From the NCBI RefSeq assembly GCF_900446215.1, contig NZ_UAQZ01000017.1, forward strand, positions 186,001-250,000: DNA of 64,000 bases, in the 5' to 3' direction. The notes below the pieces were generated by a model. That model had not been told where the DNA came from, searched no databases, and saw only the letters and a program-made list of their open reading frames with translations. Within the stretch, counting starts at the first letter, position 1, and each line of letters starts with the position of its first letter. The position numbers and the translations under genes were made by a program. Positions 8,587-16,316 of the stretch are shown here, piece by piece. The stretch is from Burkholderia cenocepacia (GTDB lineage Bacteria > Pseudomonadota > Gammaproteobacteria > Burkholderiales > Burkholderiaceae).

Positions 8587-8868
8587 TTACCTGACGCACC
8601 GGTAACGCGCGGCGAATTCTTTATTGATTGTCACCGAGACCATCCCGTACGCGCCGCGCGGCGGCCTGCCGGCCGCCGAGGCTGCGCTGTCCGAGACCCC
8701 GTCCACGATATTGCCGCGCTTGAGCGACCGGTCGGTGCTGACGCACGTGACCGTTCCGCCGGTGGCCTCCATGCCGCCGCGCACTTCGACGTCGGGCTTC
8801 TGGCCGGCCGAATGCGGCTCGTTCCATGCGTGGGGGCGCAATGCGCGATCCGCCACGTGGCCGATCAT
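8587..8868 (-). CDS. Hypothetical small protein, uncertain
   Basis: A possible 93-residue product lying 22 bases after the MocR gene on the same strand. The C-terminal two thirds (from VEVRGGMEATGG to the end RYRCVR) has a plausible amino-acid mix for a real secreted or beta-rich domain and includes two cysteines, but I recognise no family. The start at 8868 is only the first ATG after the MocR stop and has no strong ribosome-binding site. It could be the 3' remnant of a larger gene or no gene at all. Confidence 0.3.
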   Translation of the reverse strand: MIGHVADRALRPHAWNEPHSAGQKPDVEVRGGMEATGGTVTCVSTDRSLKRGNIVDGVSDSAASAAGRPPRGAYGMVSVTINKEFAARYRCVR

Positions 8869-8890
8869 GACGCGATGCCTGTCCGTATCA

Positions 8891-10369
8891 TCACGCGTGA
8901 CCCGCGCCCACCCGCTCCGCGATCGCCGACACCATCCGCAACATCGGCTCGAACGCATCGGCCGACGTATTGCCGAAACCGAGCACGAGCCCGTTGCCGG
9001 CGCGCGCCGCATCGATCGCGAAACCCGACAGCGGAAACGGCCCGATGCCATGCGCGCGCGCCGCTTCGACGATCGCGCGATCGCGATAACGCGCCGGCAG
9101 CCGCAGCGCGAGATGCAGCCCGCACGGGCCGCCCTCGACCTGGTGCGGCACGCTCAGGCTGCTATCGAGCGCGGCGAGCAGCAACCGCCGCCGGTCGCGA
9201 TACAGCCGGCGCATCCGTCCGAGATGCCGGCCGTACTCGCCCGTCTCGATGAAATCGGCCAGCGCGAGCTGCACGTGGCGCGTCCCGCCGCGCAGCATCT
9301 CCGGCAGCGCCGGCCGCACGGCGGCCAGCAACGCGTCGGGCAGCACGAGAAAACCGATCCGCAGCGCCGGAAACATCGTCTTGCTGAACGAGCCGAGATA
9401 GACGACCGGCGAATCCGGCGCGAGCCCGTGCATCGCGCCGATCGGCTCGCCGGTGTGACGGAATTCGCTGTCGTAGTCGTCCTCGATGATCCACGCGCGA
9501 TGGCGGCGTGCCGCATCGATCAGCGCGAGCCGGCGCGAGATCGACAGCACGGCGCCGGTCGGGAACTGGTTCGACGGCGTCGTGTAGACGAGGCGCGGCG
9601 GCCGCTCGCGCCAGTCGTCCGGTTCCGCACGCAGCCCTTCCGCGTCCACCGGCATCGGCACGACGTCGAGGTCGGCCGCCTGCATCGCGGTGCGCGCGCC
9701 GCGATAGCCGGGCTCCTCGACCCACACCGTATCGCCCGGATTGGTCAGCAACTGTGCGCACAGCGCGATCGCGCCTTGAGCGCCTTCGGTGATCACGATC
9801 TGTTCGGGATCGCAGCGCACGCCGCGCGTGACGGCCAGATGGCGCGCGATCGATTCGCGCAGGGCGGATTCGCCGAGCGGGTCCCCATACGCGAGCAGCT
9901 CGCGGCCGGCACGGCGCAGCGCGCGATCGATCGCGTGCCGCCATGCATCCACCGGGAAATGCGACAGCGCGGGCACGCCCGGCCGGAAGCCCTCCGATTC
10001 GCCGGTGCCGACGAGGCTCGGACGAATCCGGCCGAGCCGCTGCGCGACGGCCGGCGGCGCGGTCCGCCTGCGCGGCGGCGCCGGCCGCGACAGCCCGACG
10101 ACCCGCGTGCCGCGACGATCCGACTGCAGGAAGCCTTCGGCGACGAGCTGCTCGTACACGGCGGCCGTCGTATTGCGCGACACGCCGAGCGTTTCGGCCA
10201 GCGCGCGCGTGCCGGGCAACCGCGTGCCGGCCGGCATCGCGCCGCCGAGGATCGCGTCGCGCAAGCGGCGCAGCAACTGGCGCTGCAGAGACGGTGCGCC
10301 GGGCGTACGTGCCAGCGGCGCATCGAGCGGCAGCAACGGCGCGGCGCCGGAAGGAAAGGCAGTCGTCAT
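8891..10369 (-). CDS. MocR-type GntR regulator with aminotransferase domain
   Basis: The 492-residue protein joins an N-terminal winged-helix GntR domain (residues about 25-95, with LPGTRALAETLGVSRNTT) to a class-I aminotransferase-like domain. The pyridoxal-phosphate lysine is visible in GSFSKTMFPALRIGF. This is the MocR/PdxR architecture, in which the enzyme-like half senses PLP or an amino-acid ligand and the N-terminal half binds DNA. It is transcribed divergently from the double-GNAT gene, with 173 bases between the starts, the usual arrangement for MocR regulators and their targets. The shared region has an imperfect inverted repeat (GGCACCAT near 10436, ATGGTACC near 10470) that might be a binding site. 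Ligand unknown. Confidence 0.88.
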   Translation of the reverse strand: MTTAFPSGAAPLLPLDAPLARTPGAPSLQRQLLRRLRDAILGGAMPAGTRLPGTRALAETLGVSRNTTAAVYEQLVAEGFLQSDRRGTRVVGLSRPAPPRRRTAPPAVAQRLGRIRPSLVGTGESEGFRPGVPALSHFPVDAWRHAIDRALRRAGRELLAYGDPLGESALRESIARHLAVTRGVRCDPEQIVITEGAQGAIALCAQLLTNPGDTVWVEEPGYRGARTAMQAADLDVVPMPVDAEGLRAEPDDWRERPPRLVYTTPSNQFPTGAVLSISRRLALIDAARRHRAWIIEDDYDSEFRHTGEPIGAMHGLAPDSPVVYLGSFSKTMFPALRIGFLVLPDALLAAVRPALPEMLRGGTRHVQLALADFIETGEYGRHLGRMRRLYRDRRRLLLAALDSSLSVPHQVEGGPCGLHLALRLPARYRDRAIVEAARAHGIGPFPLSGFAIDAARAGNGLVLGFGNTSADAFEPMLRMVSAIAERVGAGHA

Positions 10370-10542
10370 CGGAATATCGCGGCGTGAAAAGTCGAACCTG
10401 CGGTAATTGGCGAACGGCGGGCGATCGCGGCTCGTGGCACCATAAATTTACCGTTCTCTGGCGCTTCTCATGGTACCTCGCCGGGACTACGATCGTCTGC
10501 ATGCCGGCATGTCGCCGGCCGCCAACCGAAGCGAGATCGACC

Positions 10543-11745
10543 TTGCCCACGCTCACCAACGCTTTCCAGCAGCCCATCGGCCAACCCGTTCCCGACTGGT
10601 CCGCGCGTCCGCGCCCCGAGCGCATCGCGCTCGAAGGCCGTTACTGCCGGCTCGAACCGCTCGACGCCGAGCGCCATGCGGCCGACCTGTACGCGGCCTA
10701 CGCCCAGGCGCCCGACGGCAGCGACTGGACCTATCTCGCGCACGGCCCGTATGCCGACGAGTCGAGCTACCGCGACTACGCGCGCGGCGCGCAGGCGAGC
10801 ACCGATCCGCTGCACTACACGGTGATCGACCGCGCCACGGGTCGCGCGGTTGGCACGCTCGCGCTGATGCGCATCGATCCGGCCAACGGCGTGATCGAGG
10901 TCGGCTCCGTCACGTTCTCGCCGCTGCTCAAGCGCACGCCGGTTTCGACCGAAGCGCAGTTCCTGCTGATGAAGTACGCGTTCGACACGCTCGGCTACCG
11001 GCGCTACGAATGGAAGTGCGACGACCTGAACGCGCCGTCGCGCAAGGCGGCCGCCCGGCTCGGCTTCCGCTACGAAGGCACGTTCCGGCAGGCGATCGTC
11101 TATCGCGGCCGCAATCGCGACACCGCGTGGTTCTCGATCATCGACGGCGAATGGCCGGACGTCCGCGCCGCGTTCGAAGCATGGCTCGCACCGGAGAACT
11201 TCGATGCCGAAGGCAACCAGCGCCAGCCGCTCACCGCGATCCGCCACGCGCAGGCCAGCGCGCGCGACGCAGCCAGCCGCGCGAACGACGCCACGCGCGT
11301 CACGGTGCGCCCGCTCGTCGCCGCCGACGAAGCCGCGTGGCGTCCGCTGTGGCAGGGTTACCAGAAGTTCTATGACACGGCGCTGAGCGACGCGGTGTTC
11401 GCGACGACCTGGGCGCGCCTGATGGATCCGGCCGAGCCGATGTTCGTGCTCGGCGCGTTCGACGCGTCCGGTGCGCTGGTCGGGATCGTGCATTCGATCT
11501 ACCACCGCTCGTGCTGGACCGAAGGGCCGTACTGCTATCTGCAGGACCTGTACACGGCGCCCGACGCGCGCGGGCAAGGTGCCGGCCGCGCGCTGATCGA
11601 GGCCGTGTACGAACGGGCCCGCGAAGCCGGCGCGAGCCGCGTGTACTGGCTCACGCACGAGACCAACACGGCCGCGCGCGCGCTGTACGACAAGCTCGCG
11701 AACAACGCCGGTTTCATCCAGTACCGGCACGACCTGAAGAAGTAA
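10543..11745 (+). CDS. Tandem GNAT acetyltransferase fusion protein
   Basis: About 400 residues holding two GNAT domains in series. The first (roughly 20-210) resembles RimJ/RimL-type or aminoglycoside-like acetyltransferases, with KYAFDTLGYRRYEWKCD and RKAAARLGFRYEGTFR. After a short linker the second (roughly 250-400) has the acetyl-CoA loop as DARGQGAGRALIEAVYE and the tail HETNTAARALYDKL. I chose the TTG at 10543, since the family consensus begins within a few residues of it; the alternative ATG at 10501 has no ribosome-binding site. The divergent MocR gene is the likely regulator. The acceptor substrates are unknown. The fusion of two full GNAT domains is less common than single-domain forms, but each half looks intact. 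Confidence 0.85.
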   Translation: MPTLTNAFQQPIGQPVPDWSARPRPERIALEGRYCRLEPLDAERHAADLYAAYAQAPDGSDWTYLAHGPYADESSYRDYARGAQASTDPLHYTVIDRATGRAVGTLALMRIDPANGVIEVGSVTFSPLLKRTPVSTEAQFLLMKYAFDTLGYRRYEWKCDDLNAPSRKAAARLGFRYEGTFRQAIVYRGRNRDTAWFSIIDGEWPDVRAAFEAWLAPENFDAEGNQRQPLTAIRHAQASARDAASRANDATRVTVRPLVAADEAAWRPLWQGYQKFYDTALSDAVFATTWARLMDPAEPMFVLGAFDASGALVGIVHSIYHRSCWTEGPYCYLQDLYTAPDARGQGAGRALIEAVYERAREAGASRVYWLTHETNTAARALYDKLANNAGFIQYRHDLKK

Positions 11746-11759
11746 CGTCGCCGCTCCGA

Positions 11760-11789
11760 CGGCCGATGTTCAGCCCGGAACATCGGCCG
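11760..11789. terminator. Perfect 12-bp hairpin between convergent genes
   Basis: Twelve bases (11760-11771) pair perfectly with 11778-11789 around a six-base loop, at the junction of the plus-strand GNAT gene and the minus-strand DUF3331 gene. There is no T-run on either side, so it may act as a rho-assisted or bidirectional end, or protect the 3' ends of both transcripts. It overlaps the last codon of the DUF3331 gene. Confidence 0.5.
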
Positions 11790-12252
11790 GATCGCGTGCG
11801 TCGCGGTCCCGCCGCGCGCCATCGCACGCCGCACCGCCCCTACCCGGCACCGACGCCGGGCAGATCATCTCGTCGCCGTTGGCCGGCACCGGTCGCCGCA
11901 CCGGCCGGAACACCGGCTCGCCCGGCTCGATCGGCTGCCCGGAAAGCGCGCAGCGACCGGGCTGCAACGCGACGCGCAGCCGCCAGCGCTGCTCGCCGTA
12001 GTGACACCGGCCGCTCTCGACCCATCGCACCAGCAGTCCGTCGTCGCCCGCCTCCAGCACCGTGACGAACAGTTGCGGGCGCAACGGCGACGCCGCGGCC
12101 GTCCCCTGCTCCGGAATCGGCGCGCGGCCGATCGTCACGAGCGGGTGGGCGATCACGCCGCCGCGCGACGGCATCGCGTCGTCTTCGTCGAACGCGGACG
12201 CGTCGCACGACAGGTCTTCTTCGCAGATCGGGCTTTCCATGGTGTTGAGCAT
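11770..12252 (-). CDS. DUF3331 domain protein
   Basis: A 160-residue soluble protein with features of DUF3331, a family known mainly from Burkholderia and close relatives: VRWVESGRCHYGEQRWRL followed by GRCALSGQPIEPGEPVFRP and a terminal GDEMICP motif. The two cysteines suggest a metal-binding or structural role; function is not established. The start is ATG 12252, with an alternative at 12240. It follows the MFS gene by 41 bases on the same strand and is probably expressed from the MerR-type promoter at 13570-13600. The last twenty residues after the conserved core are variable. Confidence 0.72.
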   Translation of the reverse strand: MLNTMESPICEEDLSCDASAFDEDDAMPSRGGVIAHPLVTIGRAPIPEQGTAAASPLRPQLFVTVLEAGDDGLLVRWVESGRCHYGEQRWRLRVALQPGRCALSGQPIEPGEPVFRPVRRPVPANGDEMICPASVPGRGGAACDGARRDRDARDPADVPG

Positions 12253-12293
12253 GCTTGACGAATTTCCGTGCAGGTTGAACGACGCCGGCGCGT

Positions 12294-13502
12294 TCAGCGC
12301 CGGCCCATCGGTTCGCGCAGCAGGGACAGGCCGATCGCCGCGCCGACGGCGGCGGCCGCGAGCATCAGCCCGATGCCGCCCGACCAGCCGAACGCACCGA
12401 CGATCGCGCCGATCGTCAGCGGCCCGATCACCTGGCCGAGATAGTTGCCCTGCACGACCCAGCCGATGCTGAGCGGCGCCAGCGACGGCGACGGGGCGGA
12501 GCCCGGCGCGCACGCGAGAATGGTCGCGGGCAGCATCCCGGCCATCGCCGAAAACGCGAACCCGAGCGCGACCGCGAGTGGCGCGGGTGTCGCCGCGCCG
12601 AAGAGGCCCGCGCCCGCCGCGCCGATCGCGACCGACGTCGCCGCCATCACGATCCCCGGTCGCGCCCCGCGCGACAGCAGCCAGCCGGCCGTCAGGTTGC
12701 CGATCACGCACGCGGCGACGATCGCCGCGCTGATCAGCCCCGCCGCGCCGACCGCGACGCCGAGGCGCTGCATCAGGAACACCGGCAGGAACGTCATCAC
12801 CGCGAAGAACTGCACGTTGTAGGTCGCGAAGCCCAGTGCGAGGAGCGTGGTGGAGCGCGACGCGAGCACGGCGCGCAGCGCGGGGCCGATGCGCGTCGTC
12901 GCCTGCCGCGACGGCGCGTCGGCCGACGTCGTGACCGGCACCGCGGCCGCCGCGACGAGCGTCAGCGCCGCGGCCGCGAGCCAGCCGTTGCGCCAGCCGC
13001 CGAGCAGCGGCCCGACCAGCATCGACAGCGCCATGCCGGCCGGCATGAAGGTGCTCCACAGGCCGAACGCGAAATTGCGCCGTTCGGGCGGCGTCACGCG
13101 GTTCAGCACGGCCGGCGCGGCGACCACCACGATCACGAACCCGAGGCCTTCCGCGAAGCGCGTGGCCAGCAACAGCGCGAAGCTGCCGGCCCAGGCGCCG
13201 GCCACGCTCGACAGGCCGAGGATGACGAGGCCCGTCACCAGCAGCCGCCGGTCGCCCCAGCGCCGCACCAGCAGGCCGGCGGCGATCCCGCCGAACACGC
13301 CGACGAACGGAAACACCGACATGATCCCGCTCAGCGACGCGAGCGAGCCGCCGAACTCGTGCTGGAGCGACGGCAAGCCGATCGTCGCCTTGCCGACGTG
13401 CAGCGCCGACACGATGCTCGCCAGCACGACGTTCGCGACGGCGGCCCGGTAGCTGCGCGCCGGCAGCGTGGCGGCATCGGCCGCGACAGGCGATTCGGTC
13501 AT
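12294..13502 (-). CDS. MFS transporter, CynX/NimT-like
   Basis: A 402-residue inner-membrane carrier with twelve hydrophobic segments. The loop after helix 2 reads LLVRRWGDRRLL, a degenerate motif A, and helix 5 carries MALSMLVGPLLGG. The pattern, including the long hydrophobic C-terminal half and SGGIGLMLAAA, resembles the CynX/NimT and related groups that move small anions or organic acids; direction and substrate are uncertain. The start at 13502 is firm, since GGAGGTGAAG leads into the ATG. It heads a pair with the DUF3331 gene. Upstream lies a promoter with a 19-base spacer filled by a perfect palindrome, a hallmark of MerR-type activation, yet no MerR gene is adjacent. Confidence 0.85.
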   Translation of the reverse strand: MTESPVAADAATLPARSYRAAVANVVLASIVSALHVGKATIGLPSLQHEFGGSLASLSGIMSVFPFVGVFGGIAAGLLVRRWGDRRLLVTGLVILGLSSVAGAWAGSFALLLATRFAEGLGFVIVVVAAPAVLNRVTPPERRNFAFGLWSTFMPAGMALSMLVGPLLGGWRNGWLAAAALTLVAAAAVPVTTSADAPSRQATTRIGPALRAVLASRSTTLLALGFATYNVQFFAVMTFLPVFLMQRLGVAVGAAGLISAAIVAACVIGNLTAGWLLSRGARPGIVMAATSVAIGAAGAGLFGAATPAPLAVALGFAFSAMAGMLPATILACAPGSAPSPSLAPLSIGWVVQGNYLGQVIGPLTIGAIVGAFGWSGGIGLMLAAAAVGAAIGLSLLREPMGRR

Positions 13503-13569
13503 CTTCACCTCCGTTGAAGCGGCAGCGTGCAACGGGATGTCTCACGCGACCGCAATCGGACTGGCGCAC

Positions 13570-13600
13570 ATGATACAAATTGAAGTTAACTTCAAGTAAA
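13570..13600 (-). promoter_or_regulatory. MerR-type promoter with palindromic operator
   Basis: On the minus strand TTTACT (13600-13595) and TATCAT (13575-13570) are 19 bases apart, two more than normal. A perfect 16-base palindrome, TTGAAGTTAACTTCAA (13580-13595), fills most of the spacer. MerR-family activators work on exactly such overlong promoters by untwisting them, and NmlR/AdhR-type members use GTTAAC-centred dyads. It drives the MFS/DUF3331 pair. The reading of the boxes is direct; the MerR assignment follows from geometry. Confidence 0.68.
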
Positions 13601-13713
13601 GGGGCAGCGCGCGCAACGATCCGTTTCGGCGATGGTGACAATGGCCGGCGCGACACGCGACGGCATCCTGGTCTAAGCTGTCCGCTTCGTCCGACAACGC
13701 CGCGCGTCTCCTT

Positions 13714-14454
13714 ATGTCGACCGCCTCCCCTGCACCGGCCACGCTGTTCCCGCTCGACGAAGCCTGGACGGATTTCCCCCGCCGCAAGGCGGCCGTGCGC
13801 ACCTTCATCGCCGGGTACTGCGCCGCGCGCGACCGGCGCGATGCGCCGCTGCACGACGGCCCGGACGGCCATGTCGTGCAGTTCGACGGCGCGATGGGCC
13901 GGCCTTTCGAGCATTTCATGATCGAGGGCGCGCCCGTGTCCGGCGCCGGCCCGTTTGCGGTCGGCGCGTGGATCACGCGCTACGGCGCGGCACCGCTGCC
14001 GCCCGCGCTGCACGGCCGGACGCGCCGGCTGACCGACGAGCATTTCATGGCCGCCGACATCGACGGGCTGTCCGGCGACGACGCGCTCGCGCTTTCGCTG
14101 GCCTGCGACACGCCTGACGCGATCGACGCGTTCAACGCCAGCGGCGCCTTCCCGCCGTTCCAGCCGAATCCGGCCGCGTTCCTGTTCGCGCACCGGCTCG
14201 ACGGACAAATCGCGGCCACCGCGCGCTACGGCTTCGCGTCGCCGCGCGATATCGTCGTCGACCGCGTCGGGACGGCGGACGCATACCGCCGCCGCGGCCT
14301 GGCGACGCAACTGCTCGCCGCGATCGTCGCGCACGCACGGCACCGGGGCGCGCGCCGCGTGTGGCTCATATCGACCGAGGTCGGCCAGCCGCTGTACCGC
14401 GCCGCCGGATTCACGCCGCTCGCCGCGGTCGCCGTGGACGAAGTCGTCGCCTGA
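13714..14454 (+). CDS. GNAT family N-acetyltransferase
   Basis: A 246-residue protein. The C-terminal half holds the acetyl-CoA fold, with VDRVGTADAYRRRGLATQLL (the Q/RxxGxA-type loop) and LYRAAGFTPLA. The N-terminal half, with a conserved FEHFMIEGAP and GAWITRYG, is the extra domain found in several uncharacterised acetyltransferases of about this size. The substrate cannot be inferred. It is transcribed divergently from the MFS gene across a 211-base region containing the MerR-type promoter, which faces the other way; whether it also affects this gene is unknown. Confidence 0.82.
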   Translation: MSTASPAPATLFPLDEAWTDFPRRKAAVRTFIAGYCAARDRRDAPLHDGPDGHVVQFDGAMGRPFEHFMIEGAPVSGAGPFAVGAWITRYGAAPLPPALHGRTRRLTDEHFMAADIDGLSGDDALALSLACDTPDAIDAFNASGAFPPFQPNPAAFLFAHRLDGQIAATARYGFASPRDIVVDRVGTADAYRRRGLATQLLAAIVAHARHRGARRVWLISTEVGQPLYRAAGFTPLAAVAVDEVVA

Positions 14455-14484
14455 ACGCGGATCGAACGGCGCCGCCCGTCGCCG

Positions 14485-14535
14485 TTCGTCTCGCGATTCG
14501 TCTCATTGCGCTGAGACGAACGTCCCGGCGTCTCA
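14485..14535. promoter_or_regulatory. Repeated GTCTCA motif, candidate activator binding site
   Basis: TTCGTCTCA (14497-14505) and TGAGACGAA (14512-14520) form a perfect 9-base inverted repeat with a six-base spacer. Further copies of the half-site lie at 14485-14492 (TTCGTCTC) and 14528-14535 (GCGTCTCA). The cluster lies upstream of a sigma-54-like promoter, as enhancer sites for Fis-type activators such as AcoR do. The rest of the 315 bases before the dehydrogenase (14455-14769) shows no gene. Confidence 0.5.
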
Positions 14536-14547
14536 CGCGCTTCGCTG

Positions 14548-14563
14548 TGGCGCTATCGCAGCA
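14548..14563 (+). promoter_or_regulatory. Candidate sigma-54 promoter of the butanediol dehydrogenase
   Basis: TGGCGC, five bases, then CAGCA places the invariant GG and GC dinucleotides exactly twelve bases apart, as in -24/-12 promoters (consensus TGGCAC-N5-TTGC). The match is imperfect in the -12 box. It lies 207 bases before the GTG start. Acetoin and butanediol genes are sigma-54 dependent in Ralstonia and relatives, which makes the reading reasonable. Confidence 0.42.
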
Positions 14564-14769
14564 AATTCGACGCTCCGTTCCTTCCAAATCGTTGCCGTTC
14601 GGCGGACAGCGACATGGTGCAGCGCACCCAACGCACATTTTCCGGCCGCCACGCATCGCCCCGCTTCACGCTGGCCCCGTTCCTGCATACCGGTCGAACG
14701 CGCAATCGCGCGCCGGGTACGCCGGCAACATCGCCGCACGCCCGACGACAACCTGACGGAGACAGCAAC

Positions 14770-15867
14770 GTGAGTACACCGGCACCGATCACTCCCCTCA
14801 GCATGAAGGCCGCCGTCTGGCACGGCCGCCACGACATCCGCGTCGAAGAGGTTCCCGTTCCGGAACGCCCGCCGGCAGGCTGGGTCACGATTCGCGTGCA
14901 CTGGTGCGGCATCTGCGGCTCCGACCTGCACGAATACGTCGCCGGGCCGGTGTTCATCCCGGTCGACGCGCCGCATCCGCTGACCGGCCTGAAAGGCCAG
15001 TGCATCCTGGGCCACGAGTTCAGCGGCGAGATCGCCGAGCTCGGCGCGGGCGTGTCGGGCTTCGCGGTCGGCGACCGCGTGACGGCCGACGCATGCCAGC
15101 ATTGCGGCACCTGCTGGTATTGCCGGCACGGGCTGTACAACATCTGCGAGAACCTCGCGTTCACGGGGCTGATGAACAACGGCGCGTTCGCCGAATACGT
15201 GAACGTGCCGGCCGAACTGCTGTATAAGCTGCCCGACCATTTCCCGACCGAGGCCGGCGCGCTGATCGAACCGCTCGCGGTCGGGCTGCATGCGGTGAAG
15301 AAGGCCGGCAACATCGTCGGGCAGACCGTCGTCGTGGTCGGCGCGGGCACGATCGGCCTGTGCACGATCATGTGCGCGAAGGCCGCGGGCGCCGGACGCG
15401 TGATCGCACTGGAAATGTCGGCCGCGCGCAAGCAGAAGGCGCTGGAGGTCGGCGCGAGCGTGGTCGTCGATCCGAAGACGTCCGACGCGATCGCGGAAGT
15501 CCGGGCGCTGACGGGCGGCTACGGCGCGGATGTCTCGTTCGAGTGCATCGGGCACACGGCCACCGCGAAGCTCGCGATCGACGTGATCCGCAAGGCCGGC
15601 AAGTCGGTGATGGTCGGCATCTTCGAGGAACCGGCGCCGTTCAACTTCTTCGACATCGTGTCGACCGAGAAGGAAGTGATCGGCTCGCTCGCGTACAACG
15701 GCGAATTCGCGGACGTGATCCGCTTCATCGCGGACGGCCGCATCGACGTGCAGCCGCTCATCACCGGGCGCATCGCGCTCGGCGACATCGTCGCGCACGG
15801 CTTCGAGGAACTGGTCAACCACAAGGACCGCAACGTGAAGATCATCGTCCGGCCGGCCGTTTCCTGA
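14770..15867 (+). CDS. Zinc-dependent 2,3-butanediol dehydrogenase-like enzyme
   Basis: A 365-residue medium-chain dehydrogenase. Catalytic zinc ligands appear as CGICGSDLHEY and GHEFSGE, the four-cysteine structural zinc lobe as CQHCGTCWYCRHGLYNIC, and the NAD-binding fold as VVVVGAGTIGLCTI. Insertions around HEYVAGPVFIP and the family signature match (R,R)-butanediol dehydrogenases, which interconvert butanediol and acetoin in the cytoplasm. GTG 14770 has GGAGA eight bases upstream; the longer open frame upstream is GC-driven. No other acetoin gene (acoABC) is in the window. The candidate sigma-54 promoter with inverted repeats upstream would fit control by an AcoR-like activator. Other polyols remain possible substrates. 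Confidence 0.86.
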   Translation: MSTPAPITPLSMKAAVWHGRHDIRVEEVPVPERPPAGWVTIRVHWCGICGSDLHEYVAGPVFIPVDAPHPLTGLKGQCILGHEFSGEIAELGAGVSGFAVGDRVTADACQHCGTCWYCRHGLYNICENLAFTGLMNNGAFAEYVNVPAELLYKLPDHFPTEAGALIEPLAVGLHAVKKAGNIVGQTVVVVGAGTIGLCTIMCAKAAGAGRVIALEMSAARKQKALEVGASVVVDPKTSDAIAEVRALTGGYGADVSFECIGHTATAKLAIDVIRKAGKSVMVGIFEEPAPFNFFDIVSTEKEVIGSLAYNGEFADVIRFIADGRIDVQPLITGRIALGDIVAHGFEELVNHKDRNVKIIVRPAVS

Positions 15868-16316
15868 GTGCACACGCGCGGCCGCGGCATCGATTCCCGC
15901 CGCGCCGCGCCGGCCGCCGTACAGGCGTATAGCGGTCCCGCCGTCGAGCGTCGCCCCGGTGCGCGGGCGGCGCGCCTGCGTGCACATCCCTTCCCTCTGT
16001 CGTCACCGTCCAAGGCAGCCGCCATGTCGCGCTCCCTCCGGAAGCGGCGCGCCCGAACATTCGCAATCCCTAACATTTACCGCAACGCGCGATCCGCACC
16101 GGTGCGCGATCAGGGTTTCTCCGCATCAAGCACGATGCGTCCGGCGTCGACAGGATGGTGGCGCAACGCGATCCGGTGCCGCGTGCGATCCGGCTTCCCG
16201 GGCGCGATCGTTGCCGCCCCGTCACGACGGAACACCTGTCGAACCTCACGGCGCCACGGCGCCGACAGGCCGAGAATACGGGCCTCCCAGGGATAGTTCG
16301 CAAAACACGGTGTGCC
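15868..16316. other. Intergenic region without a recognised gene
   Basis: The 449 bases between the dehydrogenase and the histidine kinase hold no open frame with family features. A CTAACATTTACC stretch near 16070 could be a weak -10 region for the kinase, but I see no matching -35. No strong terminator follows the dehydrogenase. Confidence 0.4.

Noticed and set aside
8542-9252. Plus-strand frame starting at ATG 8542 with AGAGG upstream
   Set aside because: After about 30 residues it becomes antisense shadow of the MocR gene and shows no conserved pattern.
12253-14343. Long minus-strand frame extending the DUF3331 gene upstream
   Set aside because: It runs through the MFS gene and antisense to the GNAT gene in a different frame and has no recognisable domain before the DUF3331 start.
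14485-14535. Short repeats considered as a CRISPR or transposon end
   Set aside because: Units are 8-9 bases, irregularly spaced and inverted; they fit protein-binding sites better.
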